DNA of 64,000 nt, from the NCBI RefSeq assembly GCF_017526105.1, contig NZ_CP071839.1, positions 5,161,001 to 5,225,000 of the forward strand. Reading direction: 5' to 3'. Every line of letters starts with the position of its first letter. The first letter of the stretch is position 1. A model generated the notes under the pieces. That model was not told the DNA's origin. It did no database searches and saw nothing but the letters and a program-made list of their open reading frames with translations. This document shows, in pieces, positions 54,068-62,816 of this stretch. Origin of the DNA: Streptomyces cyanogenus (lineage in GTDB: Bacteria; Actinomycetota; Actinomycetes; Streptomycetales; Streptomycetaceae). Position numbers and translations under genes: made by a program.

Positions 54068-55090
54068 ATGCTGATCGCTCAGCGTCCCTCGTTGACCGAA
54101 GAGGTCGTCGACGAGTTCCGCTCCCGGTTCGTGATCGAGCCGCTGGAGCCGGGCTTCGGCTACACCCTCGGCAACTCCCTCCGCCGCACCCTCCTCTCCT
54201 CGATCCCCGGCGCTGCTGTCACCAGCATCCGGATCGACGGCGTCCTGCACGAGTTCACCACCGTGCCGGGCGTCAAGGAGGACGTCACCGACCTGATCCT
54301 CAACATCAAGCAGCTGGTCGTCTCCTCGGAGCACGACGAGCCGGTCGTGATGTACCTGCGCAAGCAGGGCCCGGGTCTGGTCACCGCCGCCGACATCGCG
54401 CCCCCGGCCGGTGTCGAGGTGCACAACCCCGACCTCGTCCTCGCCACGCTCAACGGCAAGGGCAAGCTGGAGATGGAGCTGACCGTCGAGCGCGGTCGCG
54501 GCTACGTCTCGGCCGTGCAGAACAAGCAGGTGGGCCAGGAGATCGGCCGTATCCCGGTCGACTCCATCTACTCGCCGGTTCTCAAGGTCACGTACAAGGT
54601 CGAGGCCACGCGTGTCGAGCAGCGCACCGACTTCGACAAGCTGATCGTCGACGTCGAGACCAAGCAGGCCATGCGTCCGCGTGACGCCATGGCGTCGGCC
54701 GGTAAGACCCTGGTCGAGCTGTTCGGTCTCGCCCGCGAGCTGAACATCGACGCCGAGGGCATCGACATGGGCCCGTCCCCGACGGACGCCGCCCTCGCCG
54801 CCGACCTGGCGCTGCCGATCGAGGAGCTGGAGCTCACCGTTCGGTCGTACAACTGCCTCAAGCGTGAGGGCATCCACTCCGTGGGTGAGCTCGTCGCGCG
54901 TTCCGAGGCCGACCTCCTGGACATCCGCAACTTCGGTGCGAAGTCCATCGACGAGGTCAAGGCGAAGCTGGCCGGCATGGGCCTGGCCCTGAAGGACAGC
55001 CCGCCCGGATTCGACCCCACGGCCGCCGCGGACGCGTTCGGCGCGGACGACGACGCGGACGCGGGCTTCGTGGAGACCGAGCAGTACTGA
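54068..55090 (+). CDS. rpoA: RNA polymerase alpha subunit RpoA
   Basis: Scaffold for polymerase assembly and activator target. 340 residues: N-terminal domain (PLEPGFGYTLGNSLRRTLLS, GVKEDVTDLILNIKQL), flexible linker, and C-terminal domain (ELTVRSYNCLKREGIHSVGE, NFGAKSIDEVKAKLAGMGLA), with an acidic tail (ADDDADAGFVETEQY). ATG after AAGAAGGATCTGATCC. Confidence 0.98.
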   Translation: MLIAQRPSLTEEVVDEFRSRFVIEPLEPGFGYTLGNSLRRTLLSSIPGAAVTSIRIDGVLHEFTTVPGVKEDVTDLILNIKQLVVSSEHDEPVVMYLRKQGPGLVTAADIAPPAGVEVHNPDLVLATLNGKGKLEMELTVERGRGYVSAVQNKQVGQEIGRIPVDSIYSPVLKVTYKVEATRVEQRTDFDKLIVDVETKQAMRPRDAMASAGKTLVELFGLARELNIDAEGIDMGPSPTDAALAADLALPIEELELTVRSYNCLKREGIHSVGELVARSEADLLDIRNFGAKSIDEVKAKLAGMGLALKDSPPGFDPTAAADAFGADDDADAGFVETEQY

Positions 55091-55131
55091 GAGCTCGGGC
55101 CTTCCGGTCCGTACTCGGGTGCGGGTGCGCT

Positions 55132-55198
55132 GTGGTTGTCGCGCAGTTCCCCGCGCCCCTTCCGGACGACATGCCCCTTGCGGGCTGTCGTCCGGATC
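55132..55198. repeat. Dispersed Streptomyces GCGCAGTTCCCCGCGCCCC element plus hairpin, copy 1
   Basis: GTTGTCGCGCAGTTCCCCGC (55135 on) is a sequence I recognise as widely dispersed between Streptomyces genes. It is followed by TCCGGACGACATGCCC (55161-55176), imperfectly paired with GGGCTGTCGTCCGGA. It sits between rpoA and rplQ. Confidence 0.6.
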
Positions 55199-55274
55199 TC
55201 CGACAGGCAACCGCCTGCTCGGATACTGACCCCGGTACCTGACACGGCCGGGGCAGACACACAGGAGAAAGAAC

Positions 55275-55769
55275 ATGCCGAAGCCCACCAAGGGTGCCCG
55301 TCTGGGCGGCAGCGCCGCGCACGAGAAGCTCCTCCTCGCCAACCTGGCGAAGAGCCTCTTCGAGCACGGCCGTATCACCACCACCGAGGCGAAGGCCCGC
55401 CGTCTGCGGCCGTACGCCGAGCGTCTGATCACCAAGGCGAAGAAGGGCGACCTTCACAACCGCCGTCAGGTGCTCCAGGTCATCACGGACAAGAGCGTCG
55501 TCCACACGCTCTTCACCGAGATCGGCCCGCGCTACGAGAACCGTCCGGGTGGCTACACCCGCATCACCAAGATCGGTAACCGCCGTGGCGACAACGCGCC
55601 CATGGCCGTCATCGAGCTGGTCGAGGCGCTGACGGTTGCGCAGCAGGCGACCGGTGAGGCCGAGGCCGCCACCAAGCGTGCGGTCAAGGAGGCCGAGGAG
55701 GCCAAGGCCCCCGAGGCGACCGAGGCTCCGGCCGAGGAGGCCGCTGCCGAGGAGTCCAAGGACGCGTAA
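55275..55769 (+). CDS. rplQ: Ribosomal protein L17
   Basis: 50S protein at the tunnel-exit rim. 164 residues; core MPKPTKGARLGGSAAHEKLL, LANLAKSLFEHGRITTTEAK and GGYTRITKIGNRRGDNAPMA, then an actinobacterial Ala/Glu/Lys-rich tail of about 45 residues. Last gene of the alpha operon; ACAGGAGAAAGAAC upstream. Confidence 0.98.
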   Translation: MPKPTKGARLGGSAAHEKLLLANLAKSLFEHGRITTTEAKARRLRPYAERLITKAKKGDLHNRRQVLQVITDKSVVHTLFTEIGPRYENRPGGYTRITKIGNRRGDNAPMAVIELVEALTVAQQATGEAEAATKRAVKEAEEAKAPEATEAPAEEAAAEESKDA

Positions 55770-55813
55770 GCGTTCTGCCGGGGACTGATACGTCGGCGGG
55801 TGCGGCCTTGTCG

Positions 55814-55842
55814 TGGCCTGTCGCGCAGTTCCCCGCGCCCCC
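55814..55842. repeat. Dispersed Streptomyces element, copy 2
   Basis: TGTCGCGCAGTTCCCCGCGC (55819 on) repeats the sequence between rpoA and rplQ. It lies between the rplQ stop and its terminator. Confidence 0.6.
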
Positions 55843-55853
55843 GAAGGGCGTTT

Positions 55854-55885
55854 GCGGGCCCGTTCCTTTCGAGGAGCGGGCCCGC
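55854..55885 (+). terminator. Alpha operon terminator after rplQ
   Basis: A 13-bp stem (55854-55866 with 55873-55885, one G-U) around TTTCGA, followed by TCTTGTGTTCCT. Confidence 0.85.
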
Positions 55886-55911
55886 TCTTGTGTTCCTGAG
55901 AGGATCTGTAC

Positions 55912-56775
55912 GTGAGTGACGAAGTACAGCCCGGCCATGTCCGTCTCCGTCTCGACCTGTCCTACGACGGCACCGGCTTCCACGGCTGGGCCAAGCAGGC
56001 CGGTGGCAGGCGTACGGTGCAGGGCGAGATCGAGGACGCGCTGCGGACGGTGACCCGGTCGCGGGAGACCTACGAGCTGACGGTCGCGGGGCGGACCGAC
56101 GCCGGCGTGCACGCGCGCGGGCAGGTGGCCCATGTGGATCTGCCCGAGGGCGTGTGGCGCGAGCATCACGAGAAGCTGCTCAAGCGGCTCGCCGGCCGGC
56201 TGCCGAGGGACGTCCGCGTCTGGGCCCTGCGCGAGGCGCCCAGCGGCTTCAACGCGCGGTTCTCGGCGGTCTGGCGGCGGTACGCGTACCGGGTGACCGA
56301 CAACCCGGGAGGCGTGGATCCGCTGCTGCGCAACCATGTGCTGTGGCACGACTGGCCGCTCGACGTGGACGCCATGAACGAGGCGGCCCGGGCGCTCCTC
56401 GGCGAGCACGACTTCGCCGCCTACTGCAAGAAGCGCGAGGGCGCGACCACGATCCGCACGCTCCAGGAGCTGAGCCTGGTCCGGGGCGACGACGGGATCA
56501 TCACCGCGACCGTGCGGGCGGACGCGTTCTGCCACAACATGGTGCGCTCGCTGATCGGGGCGCTGCTGTTCGTGGGGGACGGGCACCGGGGGCCGGAGTG
56601 GCCCGGGAAGGTGCTGGCCGCGGGCGTGCGGGACTCCGCGGTGCATGTCGTACGGCCGCACGGGCTGACCCTGGAGGAGGTCGGCTACCCGGCCGACGAG
56701 CTGCTGGCGGCGCGGAACAAGGAGGCCCGGAACAAGCGGTCGCTGCCCGGTGCGTCCGGTTGCGATACCTGTTAG
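55912..56775 (+). CDS. truA: tRNA pseudouridine(38-40) synthase TruA
   Basis: Isomerises uridine to pseudouridine at positions 38-40 of the anticodon arm. 287 residues from GTG 55912 (TGAGAGGATCTGTAC upstream). Motifs: LDLSYDGTGFHGWAKQAGGR, the catalytic Asp in AGRTDAGVHARGQV, RRYAYRVTDN and DAFCHNMVRSLIGALLFVGD. Standard place after rplQ in actinobacteria. Confidence 0.96.
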   Translation: MSDEVQPGHVRLRLDLSYDGTGFHGWAKQAGGRRTVQGEIEDALRTVTRSRETYELTVAGRTDAGVHARGQVAHVDLPEGVWREHHEKLLKRLAGRLPRDVRVWALREAPSGFNARFSAVWRRYAYRVTDNPGGVDPLLRNHVLWHDWPLDVDAMNEAARALLGEHDFAAYCKKREGATTIRTLQELSLVRGDDGIITATVRADAFCHNMVRSLIGALLFVGDGHRGPEWPGKVLAAGVRDSAVHVVRPHGLTLEEVGYPADELLAARNKEARNKRSLPGASGCDTC

Positions 56776-56844
56776 TTACGTTGCATTTCGCGGCGCTTAT
56801 GCACCATGTCTGGACTTACCTGGCGTAACCGACGTGGTCGACTC

Positions 56845-56873
56845 TTACGCGTTTCATACACCTCGATTAATCT
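56845..56873 (+). promoter_or_regulatory. Candidate promoter of the polysaccharide operon
   Basis: TTACGC (56845-56850), 17 nt, TAATCT (56868-56873), in an unusually A+T-rich patch (56776-56880), 88 bp before the GT2 start codon. Confidence 0.6.
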
Positions 56874-56960
56874 TGCGCCTTCCGGCCGCATGTTCGACAG
56901 GGGTGGCCGGATCGGGTGGGGGGTCGACGGGTCGGTACGGGCCCGGGGTTGGACAACGGC

Positions 56961-58577
56961 ATGACTTCAGTGGGTCCCGTGCGGACCGGGGGGCGTCGCG
57001 CGGCGCGCCGGAGCGGCGGGCGGCGACGGGCAGGGCGCGGCGGGCGCCCCGCGCTGGGACTGCTGCCGCTCCCGCCGACGGACAAGGAGAAGTACTCCTA
57101 CGCGCACCGGCACCTGTGGATCCTGACGATCAGCTCGCTGGTCAGCTTCTGCTGTCTGGTGACGAGCCAGTTCAAGCTGGCGCAGTCCACGCCGGTGCTG
57201 TGGGTCTACACCCCGCTGCTGGTCTTCACGGTCGTCTACTACCTGGTGTCGCTGCGGGTCAACGGCTTCACCCGGGACTTCGACATCGCCCACCACCGTC
57301 GGCTGGTGCAGAACTGGCGGCCCGCGGTGTACCCGACCGTCGACGTGTTCCTGCCGGTGTGCGGCGAACCCATCGAGGTGCTGCACAACACCTGGTGGCA
57401 CGTGCGGGCGATGGCCGACCGGTACCCCGGTGTCTGCGTGCCGTTCGTGCTGGACGACGGGGCGAACCCGGAGCTGGCGGCGATGGCCCGGGACTTCGGC
57501 TTCCGCTACGGCACCCGGGAGAACCGGGGCTGGTTCAAGAAGGCCGGCAACCTGCACTTCGGCTTCGGACAGTCCGACGGCGAGTACGTCCTCATCCTCG
57601 ACGCCGACTTCACCCCGCGCGCCGACCTGCTGGAGGAGCTGCTGCCGTACATGGACGACGATCCGCGGATCGGCATCGTCCAGTCCCCGCAGTACTTCCG
57701 GGTGCTCGACTCGCAGAACTGGATCGAGCGCGGCGCGGGCGCGGTGCAGGAGCTGTTCTACCGGTCCGTGCAGGTCTCCCGGCAGGGCAGTGACGGCGCC
57801 ATCTGCGTCGGCTCCTGCGCGATCTACCGGCGGGCGGCCCTGGAGACCAACGGCGGTACGACCCTGATCGAGCACTCCGAGGACGTGCACACCGGCTTCG
57901 ACCTGCGCGGGCTCGGCTGGGACCTTCGGTACGTGCCGGTCGCGGTGTCCACCGGGGTGTGCCCGGACAGCGCCGGCGCCTTCTTCAACCAGCAGTACCG
58001 CTGGTGCTCGGGCTCGATGAGCCTGCTCGGCAGCCGCAAGTTCTGGCAGGCGAGGATCAGGCTCTCCAGCCGGCTGTGCTACATGTCCGGGTTCTTCTAC
58101 TACATCCACACCGCGCTGTTCACCTTCGCGGCCCCGGTCATCCCGATCGTGCTGCTGCTGATGATGCCGGAGAAGCTCAAGGTCGAGCATCTGCTGCTGG
58201 TGGTGCCCAGCATCCTCTACACCACGATCGTCTTCCCGATGTGGCACAGGGCGCCGTACCGCCTGGAGGCCTGGGCGGCCCGCATGATGTACGGCTGGGC
58301 GCACGTCTTCGCCATCTGGGACATCCTGCGCAAGAACCGCATGGGCTGGCAGCCGACCGGCTCCTCCGGCGCCAAGAAGAACAAGACGCGCCGCTTCTGG
58401 ATCGGCATGTGGGCGTGGAGCGGCGGCACGGCGCTGGTCTGGGTCACCGCGGCGGTGTACCGGACGTTCACCATGAACGCCCCGGACTTCGCCCTGATCC
58501 TGTCCTCCGGGCTGTTCTACGCCCTGGTCGTCGGCCGGGTCCTGGTCCAGCCGCGTGCGGGGGCGGAGACCGCCTGA
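56961..58577 (+). CDS. Processive GT2 glycosyltransferase (cellulose-synthase-like)
   Basis: 538 residues from ATG 56961. A basic cytoplasmic N-terminus, two helices (about 53-70 and 78-98), a cytosolic GT2 domain with the processive signature D, DxD, D, Q(Q/R)xRW: FVLDDGANPE, LILDADFTPR, EHSEDVHTGFDL and FFNQQYRWCSGSM, then four or so C-terminal helices. Such enzymes polymerise sugar from a nucleotide donor and export the chain. The tip of the hyphae in Streptomyces uses a related CslA; this is a separate gene. The stop overlaps the GH26 gene start by one base, so the product is probably a polymer handled by it. Confidence 0.88.
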   Translation: MTSVGPVRTGGRRAARRSGGRRRAGRGGRPALGLLPLPPTDKEKYSYAHRHLWILTISSLVSFCCLVTSQFKLAQSTPVLWVYTPLLVFTVVYYLVSLRVNGFTRDFDIAHHRRLVQNWRPAVYPTVDVFLPVCGEPIEVLHNTWWHVRAMADRYPGVCVPFVLDDGANPELAAMARDFGFRYGTRENRGWFKKAGNLHFGFGQSDGEYVLILDADFTPRADLLEELLPYMDDDPRIGIVQSPQYFRVLDSQNWIERGAGAVQELFYRSVQVSRQGSDGAICVGSCAIYRRAALETNGGTTLIEHSEDVHTGFDLRGLGWDLRYVPVAVSTGVCPDSAGAFFNQQYRWCSGSMSLLGSRKFWQARIRLSSRLCYMSGFFYYIHTALFTFAAPVIPIVLLLMMPEKLKVEHLLLVVPSILYTTIVFPMWHRAPYRLEAWAARMMYGWAHVFAIWDILRKNRMGWQPTGSSGAKKNKTRRFWIGMWAWSGGTALVWVTAAVYRTFTMNAPDFALILSSGLFYALVVGRVLVQPRAGAETA

Positions 58578-59602
58578 TGCGATCGGTGAAACGTTTCTTC
58601 AGGGTCCGTGCTGCCCTGGCCGGCGCTCTCGTCGGCCTGCTGGCGCTCACCGGCTGCTCGCTCCTCGGCGACTCCGGCGGATCGCCGGTGTCCGGCACCG
58701 GCACGGCGGCCCCGCACTCCTCCGCGAACCCCGACCAGGACATCCCCTACGACGTCACGCCCCTGCTGAAGCCCGCGAAGAAGTACTACGGCGTGGCCGT
58801 GCCGGGCGCCCCGACCGCCATGAAGAGCGTCGACGCGTACACCGGCTCGACCGGCAAGCAGCCGAACCTCGTCGAGTACTACGCCGGCTGGGGCGACGGC
58901 TTCGACGCCACCGGGGTGCGCAACGCCTGGGCCGAGGGCGCGCTGACGCTGATGTCCTGGGAGCCCTTCGACACCCCGCTCACCGACATCGCGGCGGGCA
59001 GGTCCGACCCGTACGTCAAGGAGTACGCGGCCGCCGTCCGCCGCCTGAACCTGCCCGTGGTGATCGACTTCGCGGACGAGTTCAACGGCCACTGGGAGAA
59101 GTGGGGCACGGACCACGTGACCCCGGCCCAGTACGTGGCCGCCTGGCGGCACATCCACCGGACCTTCGTGGACGCCGGCGCCACCAACGTCATCTGGGCC
59201 TGGTCGCCCAACATCGTCAACCCGGTGCGGAACGTGAAGCTGGAGCCGTACTACCCGGGCGACGCCTACGTCGACTGGGTGGGTCTGATCGGCTACTTCA
59301 CCACCGGCTCCGACAACGCCTTCGACAGCGTCTTCGGGCCCACCCGCGACCGGATCCGCACCTTCACCGAGAAGCCGTTCCTGCTGCTGGAGACCGCCGC
59401 CATGCCCGGCGAGCGGCGCCGCGCCGACATCCGCAACCTGTTCGCGGGCGTCGCGGCCGACGACGACATGCTCGGCTTCGTCTGGTTCAACCACAAGAAG
59501 CGCGCCGACTGGCGGCTGGAGGCCAGCCCGCTCGCGCTGAAGGAGTTCAAGCGCCTGGCAGCCGACGACCGGTTCGGCTTCGACGTACGGAAGCCGTCAT
59601 GA
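58577..59602 (+). CDS. GH26-like glycoside hydrolase lipoprotein
   Basis: 341 residues. Lipobox ALTGC (Cys27), so an outer-face lipoprotein. The TIM-barrel resembles family GH26 (beta-mannanases and relatives): acid/base Glu168 in FADEFNGHW, a WAWSPN strand motif, YYPGDAYVDWVGLIGY and the nucleophile Glu272 in FLLLETAAMPG. The start shares one base with the GT2 stop (TGATG). It could cut, edit or release the polymer made by the upstream synthase. Mannan or beta-1,3/1,4-glucan cleavage is suggested by family only. Confidence 0.84.
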   Translation: MRSVKRFFRVRAALAGALVGLLALTGCSLLGDSGGSPVSGTGTAAPHSSANPDQDIPYDVTPLLKPAKKYYGVAVPGAPTAMKSVDAYTGSTGKQPNLVEYYAGWGDGFDATGVRNAWAEGALTLMSWEPFDTPLTDIAAGRSDPYVKEYAAAVRRLNLPVVIDFADEFNGHWEKWGTDHVTPAQYVAAWRHIHRTFVDAGATNVIWAWSPNIVNPVRNVKLEPYYPGDAYVDWVGLIGYFTTGSDNAFDSVFGPTRDRIRTFTEKPFLLLETAAMPGERRRADIRNLFAGVAADDDMLGFVWFNHKKRADWRLEASPLALKEFKRLAADDRFGFDVRKPS

Positions 59603-61494
59603 CCTCACAACCCCGGTACTACACCCCCGAGCCGTACGACCCGTACGCCGACGACGAGCCGCAGGGCGGCTGGTTCAACTCCGACGGCTACGTGCCGCGC
59701 CAGCCGCAGGCCTACGACGTTCCCCAGGGGTACGAGACACATCCGGGGTACGACGTTCCCCAGGGGTACCAGACACATCAGGGGTACGGCGTCCCCCAGG
59801 GCTACGGCGTCCCCCAGGCGTACGAGACACCCGAGGGGTACGACTACGACCCCCGGACCTATCCGTACCAGCAGCCGGCCGACCAGCCTGCCTCCGTCCC
59901 GCAGCCCGTGCCGGAAACGGCCGAGGCGGCCGAGGCGGCCGAGCCCGGGTACCACGTGCCGGAGACCCCCGAGGTCGGCTGGGACATGGCCGCGAGCCGG
60001 CGGCGCGCCTGGGTCAGCCGGGCCGTGCTGCTGTTCGTGCTGGCCGTCCAGGCGGTGCTCTCGCTGCGCCTGTCCAACACGGCGTTCCAGGACGAGGCCC
60101 TGTACCTGTCAGCCGGACACGCCGAGCTGCAGCACCTGCTGCACGGCACCCCGCTGCCGGTGAACTACGCGGCGTACTTCTCCGGCTCGCCGCAGCTGTA
60201 CCCGGTGCTCGCCGCCGTCGTCGACGGCCGCTTCGGGCTCGCGGGAGCGCGCACGCTCAGCCTGGCCTTCATGCTGGGCACCACCGCGCTGCTGTACTCC
60301 TTCACCCGGCGGCTGTTCAACGAGCGGGCCGCGCTGGCCGGCGCGGCGCTCTTCGCCGTGGTGCAGTCGACCGTCGTCATGGGGTACTTCGCCACCTACG
60401 ACGCCGCCGCCGTGTTCCTGCTGGCCCTGGCCACGTGGATCGTCGTACGCACCGACCGGGCGCCGGTGGCCGCCGTGCTGCTCGCCGCGCCCGTCGCCGT
60501 GCTCGCCGTCGGCGTGAAGTACGCGTCCGGGCTGTACCTGCCGACGATCGTCGTGCTCGCGCTGCTCACCGGCCGGCCGCACAAGGGCGGCAAGGCCTTC
60601 CTGCGGATGCTGCTGCTCGCGCTCGGCGTCGGTGCCCTGCTGGCGGCCGGCATGTACAGCACCGACCTGCTGGCCGGTGTGCGGCAGACCACCACCGACC
60701 GGGACCACGGCTCCGACGGCGCCGCCTTCCTGCTCCAGCGGTCGGCCGAGTGGGGCGGGCTGATGTTCCTCACGGCCGTCGGCGGCGCGATCTCCTACGT
60801 GCGGCGCAGCCGGATGAACGAGTCCCCGCTCGCCCAGCGGCTCGCCAACCCCGGCCGGCGCCGGCGGGCGCTGCTCGGGCTGGTGCTGTGCGGCACCGCC
60901 CTGCTCGCGCCCGCGTACCAGGTGCACCTGGGCACGGTGGTCTCGCTGTTCAAGCACGTCGGCTTCGGACTGCTCTTCGCCGCGCCGATGGCCGGCGTGG
61001 GCGTGACCCGGCTGATAGGCGCCCACTTCCGCTATCCCCAGCTCGGCATCATGCTGTGGACGGCGGCGCTCTGCCTCGGCATCTCCCAGGCGGACTGGCG
61101 GTTCGGCGTCTGGCCCGACTCCGCGAGGATGATCCAGGTCATCGACTCCCACGTGGACCGCACGGGCCGCTACCTCGCCTCGACGCCCGAGGTGCCCGTC
61201 TACTACCTGCGCGAGAAGACCAGCCAGCGGCAGTGGCAGGGCGCCTTCGCCATGGAGTACACGGACAGGAAGGGCCGGCACCACTCCGGCGACGCCGGCT
61301 ACCGGGCGGCGCTGCGCGAGGGCGCGTACGACCTGATCGTCCTGGACGGCCTCACCAACCCCCGGGTGGACACGGTCGTCGCGGACGCGCTCAGGGGCAA
61401 CGCGCACTACCGGCTCCTCGCCGACCTGCCGTTCCGCAACTCCAGTGGCACCGGTCACTACCGCATCTGGATCAAGAACCCCGGCACCGGATGA
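59599..61494 (+). CDS. ArnT/PMT-like membrane glycosyltransferase with repetitive N-terminal tail
   Basis: 631 residues; ATG overlaps the GH26 stop (ATGA). Residues 1 to about 130 are a cytosolic, low-complexity tail with Tyr-Gly-Pro-Gln repeats (YDVPQGY, YGVPQGY). Then a GT-C-type membrane region with about 10 helices. The motif FQDEALYLSAGH at the first periplasmic loop corresponds to the DE/DD of GT39/GT83 lipid-sugar-dependent transferases. A soluble C-terminal domain follows (YDLIVLDGLTNPRVDTVVAD). Likely transfers a sugar from a polyprenyl-phosphate donor to an exported acceptor, perhaps decorating the polymer. Confidence 0.85.
   Translation: MTSQPRYYTPEPYDPYADDEPQGGWFNSDGYVPRQPQAYDVPQGYETHPGYDVPQGYQTHQGYGVPQGYGVPQAYETPEGYDYDPRTYPYQQPADQPASVPQPVPETAEAAEAAEPGYHVPETPEVGWDMAASRRRAWVSRAVLLFVLAVQAVLSLRLSNTAFQDEALYLSAGHAELQHLLHGTPLPVNYAAYFSGSPQLYPVLAAVVDGRFGLAGARTLSLAFMLGTTALLYSFTRRLFNERAALAGAALFAVVQSTVVMGYFATYDAAAVFLLALATWIVVRTDRAPVAAVLLAAPVAVLAVGVKYASGLYLPTIVVLALLTGRPHKGGKAFLRMLLLALGVGALLAAGMYSTDLLAGVRQTTTDRDHGSDGAAFLLQRSAEWGGLMFLTAVGGAISYVRRSRMNESPLAQRLANPGRRRRALLGLVLCGTALLAPAYQVHLGTVVSLFKHVGFGLLFAAPMAGVGVTRLIGAHFRYPQLGIMLWTAALCLGISQADWRFGVWPDSARMIQVIDSHVDRTGRYLASTPEVPVYYLREKTSQRQWQGAFAMEYTDRKGRHHSGDAGYRAALREGAYDLIVLDGLTNPRVDTVVADALRGNAHYRLLADLPFRNSSGTGHYRIWIKNPGTG
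59713..59850 (+). repeat. 36-nt repeats encoding YDVPQGYETHPG-like units
   Basis: TACGACGTTCCCCAGGGGTA occurs at 59713 and again 36 nt on at 59749; shorter copies continue (YGVPQG, YGVPQAYETPEG). Part of the disordered tail of the membrane glycosyltransferase. Confidence 0.85.
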
Positions 61495-61671
61495 GCGTGC
61501 GGCACCGGGATCCGGGACGTCACCGCCAGGCCGTACGGGCCGGGCACACGGCCGTGGAGATACCCGATCCGCTTCGCCGAGCGCACGGAGGGTGTCTCCG
61601 AGATGACGCTGCGCACCCGGCTGGAGTCGGCCGTGATCCCGCTGCGGCTGCGGCTCGGGCGGCGCTGGCGG

Positions 61672-62547
61672 CTACCGGTTCGCGGCGGCCGAGGCCTGGG
61701 CCTGGCCCCGGCGGTGGATCTGGTTCGCGGTGAACTGCGCCAGGTCGTTGCCGGTGCGGAAGACCTTGGTGTCCTTGGTGGTGACGTCCTTGCCGCTGGT
61801 GAAGCCGGAGATCGTGAAGTAGGCGTAGCGGCCGTAGGCGTTGCGGGTGGAGCGGCAGAACGCGCCGTCGCAGAACGGCTTGACGCCCTTGCCGAACAGT
61901 GAGCGCACGATGCTCTGGTCGTTGGTCTGCGCCTTGGCCTTCGTGGCCTGGGCCGCGGTGTCGAACACGGCGACGCCCACGGTGACCGCGATGCCGCCGT
62001 TGCTGTAGGTCGTGCGCATCAGGCGGGTGCAGCCGTTGGCGGTGAGGATCTTGGGCAGCGTGCCGCCCGCGGCGGTGGCGCAGCTGCGGGTGTCGGCCGT
62101 CGGGCCCTTCTTGTACACCGTGCCGCTCATGGTGAGCTGCTTGCCCGGGAACAGGCCGTCCGCGCTGAGTGGTGCGGTGTCCTTCTTGGCGCTGGAGATG
62201 AAGTCCTCCGGGTCCAGCGGCGGCGGCGCGCTGGTGGGCGCGAAGGACGGCGTCGCGCCGCCGGAGCCCGGGATGGAGGCGCTGGCGGGCAGGTTGCTCG
62301 GCCCGGCCTGCGGATCACCGCCGTTCGCGGAGACCACGGCCATGGCGACCGCGGTGCCTATCGCGACCGTGGCGAGCCCGCCGCCGGCTATGAACAGCAG
62401 CCTGCGGCGCTTGTTCCGCGTCTCCGAGGCCTCGGCGAGCGCGGCCCAGTCCGGCGACCCGTCGTCGGCTCCGCTGCTCCACGGCTGCTGGGATTGCGGT
62501 TTCCAGGGATCCCACTGAGACTGGGGTCCCCCCTGCCCGTAACTCAT
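61672..62547 (-). CDS. Membrane-anchored protein of unknown function (conserved beside rplM)
   Basis: 291 residues from MSYGQGGPQSQWDPW at 62547 (an ATG three codons upstream at 62556 is the alternative; no SD for either). Gln/Pro/Trp-rich cytosolic start, basic RNKRRRLL, one helix at about 50-70 (LLFIAGGGLATVAIGTAVAM), Pro/Ser/Ala-rich linker, then an extracytoplasmic domain with four Cys (TRSCATA, ANGCTRL, KPFCDGAFC) that probably form two disulfides. A protein of this type lies beside rplM in S. coelicolor as I recall. It faces the polysaccharide operon. Confidence 0.75.
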   Translation of the reverse strand: MSYGQGGPQSQWDPWKPQSQQPWSSGADDGSPDWAALAEASETRNKRRRLLFIAGGGLATVAIGTAVAMAVVSANGGDPQAGPSNLPASASIPGSGGATPSFAPTSAPPPLDPEDFISSAKKDTAPLSADGLFPGKQLTMSGTVYKKGPTADTRSCATAAGGTLPKILTANGCTRLMRTTYSNGGIAVTVGVAVFDTAAQATKAKAQTNDQSIVRSLFGKGVKPFCDGAFCRSTRNAYGRYAYFTISGFTSGKDVTTKDTKVFRTGNDLAQFTANQIHRRGQAQASAAANR

Positions 62548-62606
62548 GGGGCGCATCTTAGACGGGGGGCCGGGGGTGCGGGGTCCGTCTACCGGCCTGC
62601 CTCGTT

Positions 62607-62636
62607 TTGACCCGTCCGGGGGCCGCCCGGTAACCT
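62607..62636 (+). promoter_or_regulatory. rplM-rpsI promoter
   Basis: TTGACC (62607-62612), 18 nt, TAACCT (62631-62636). The leader to rplM (about 170 nt) includes an imperfect hairpin with ACCCCACG near 62711 and CGTGGGTT near 62743. Confidence 0.65.
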
Positions 62637-62816
62637 ACTTCTTCGTTGTGTATTGGCTTGCTCATTCTCACGGGACGGGCCCTTACACCGGTCCACCGGG
62701 CCGATGACCAGCGACCCCACGCACGCGGTTTGCGTCGCCGCCGTGGGTTCAAGGCTGTCGTGATCGTTTCGGTGACCTTGTTTAGGACCATTCACTCGAA
62801 GCGAAGGCTACGAACC

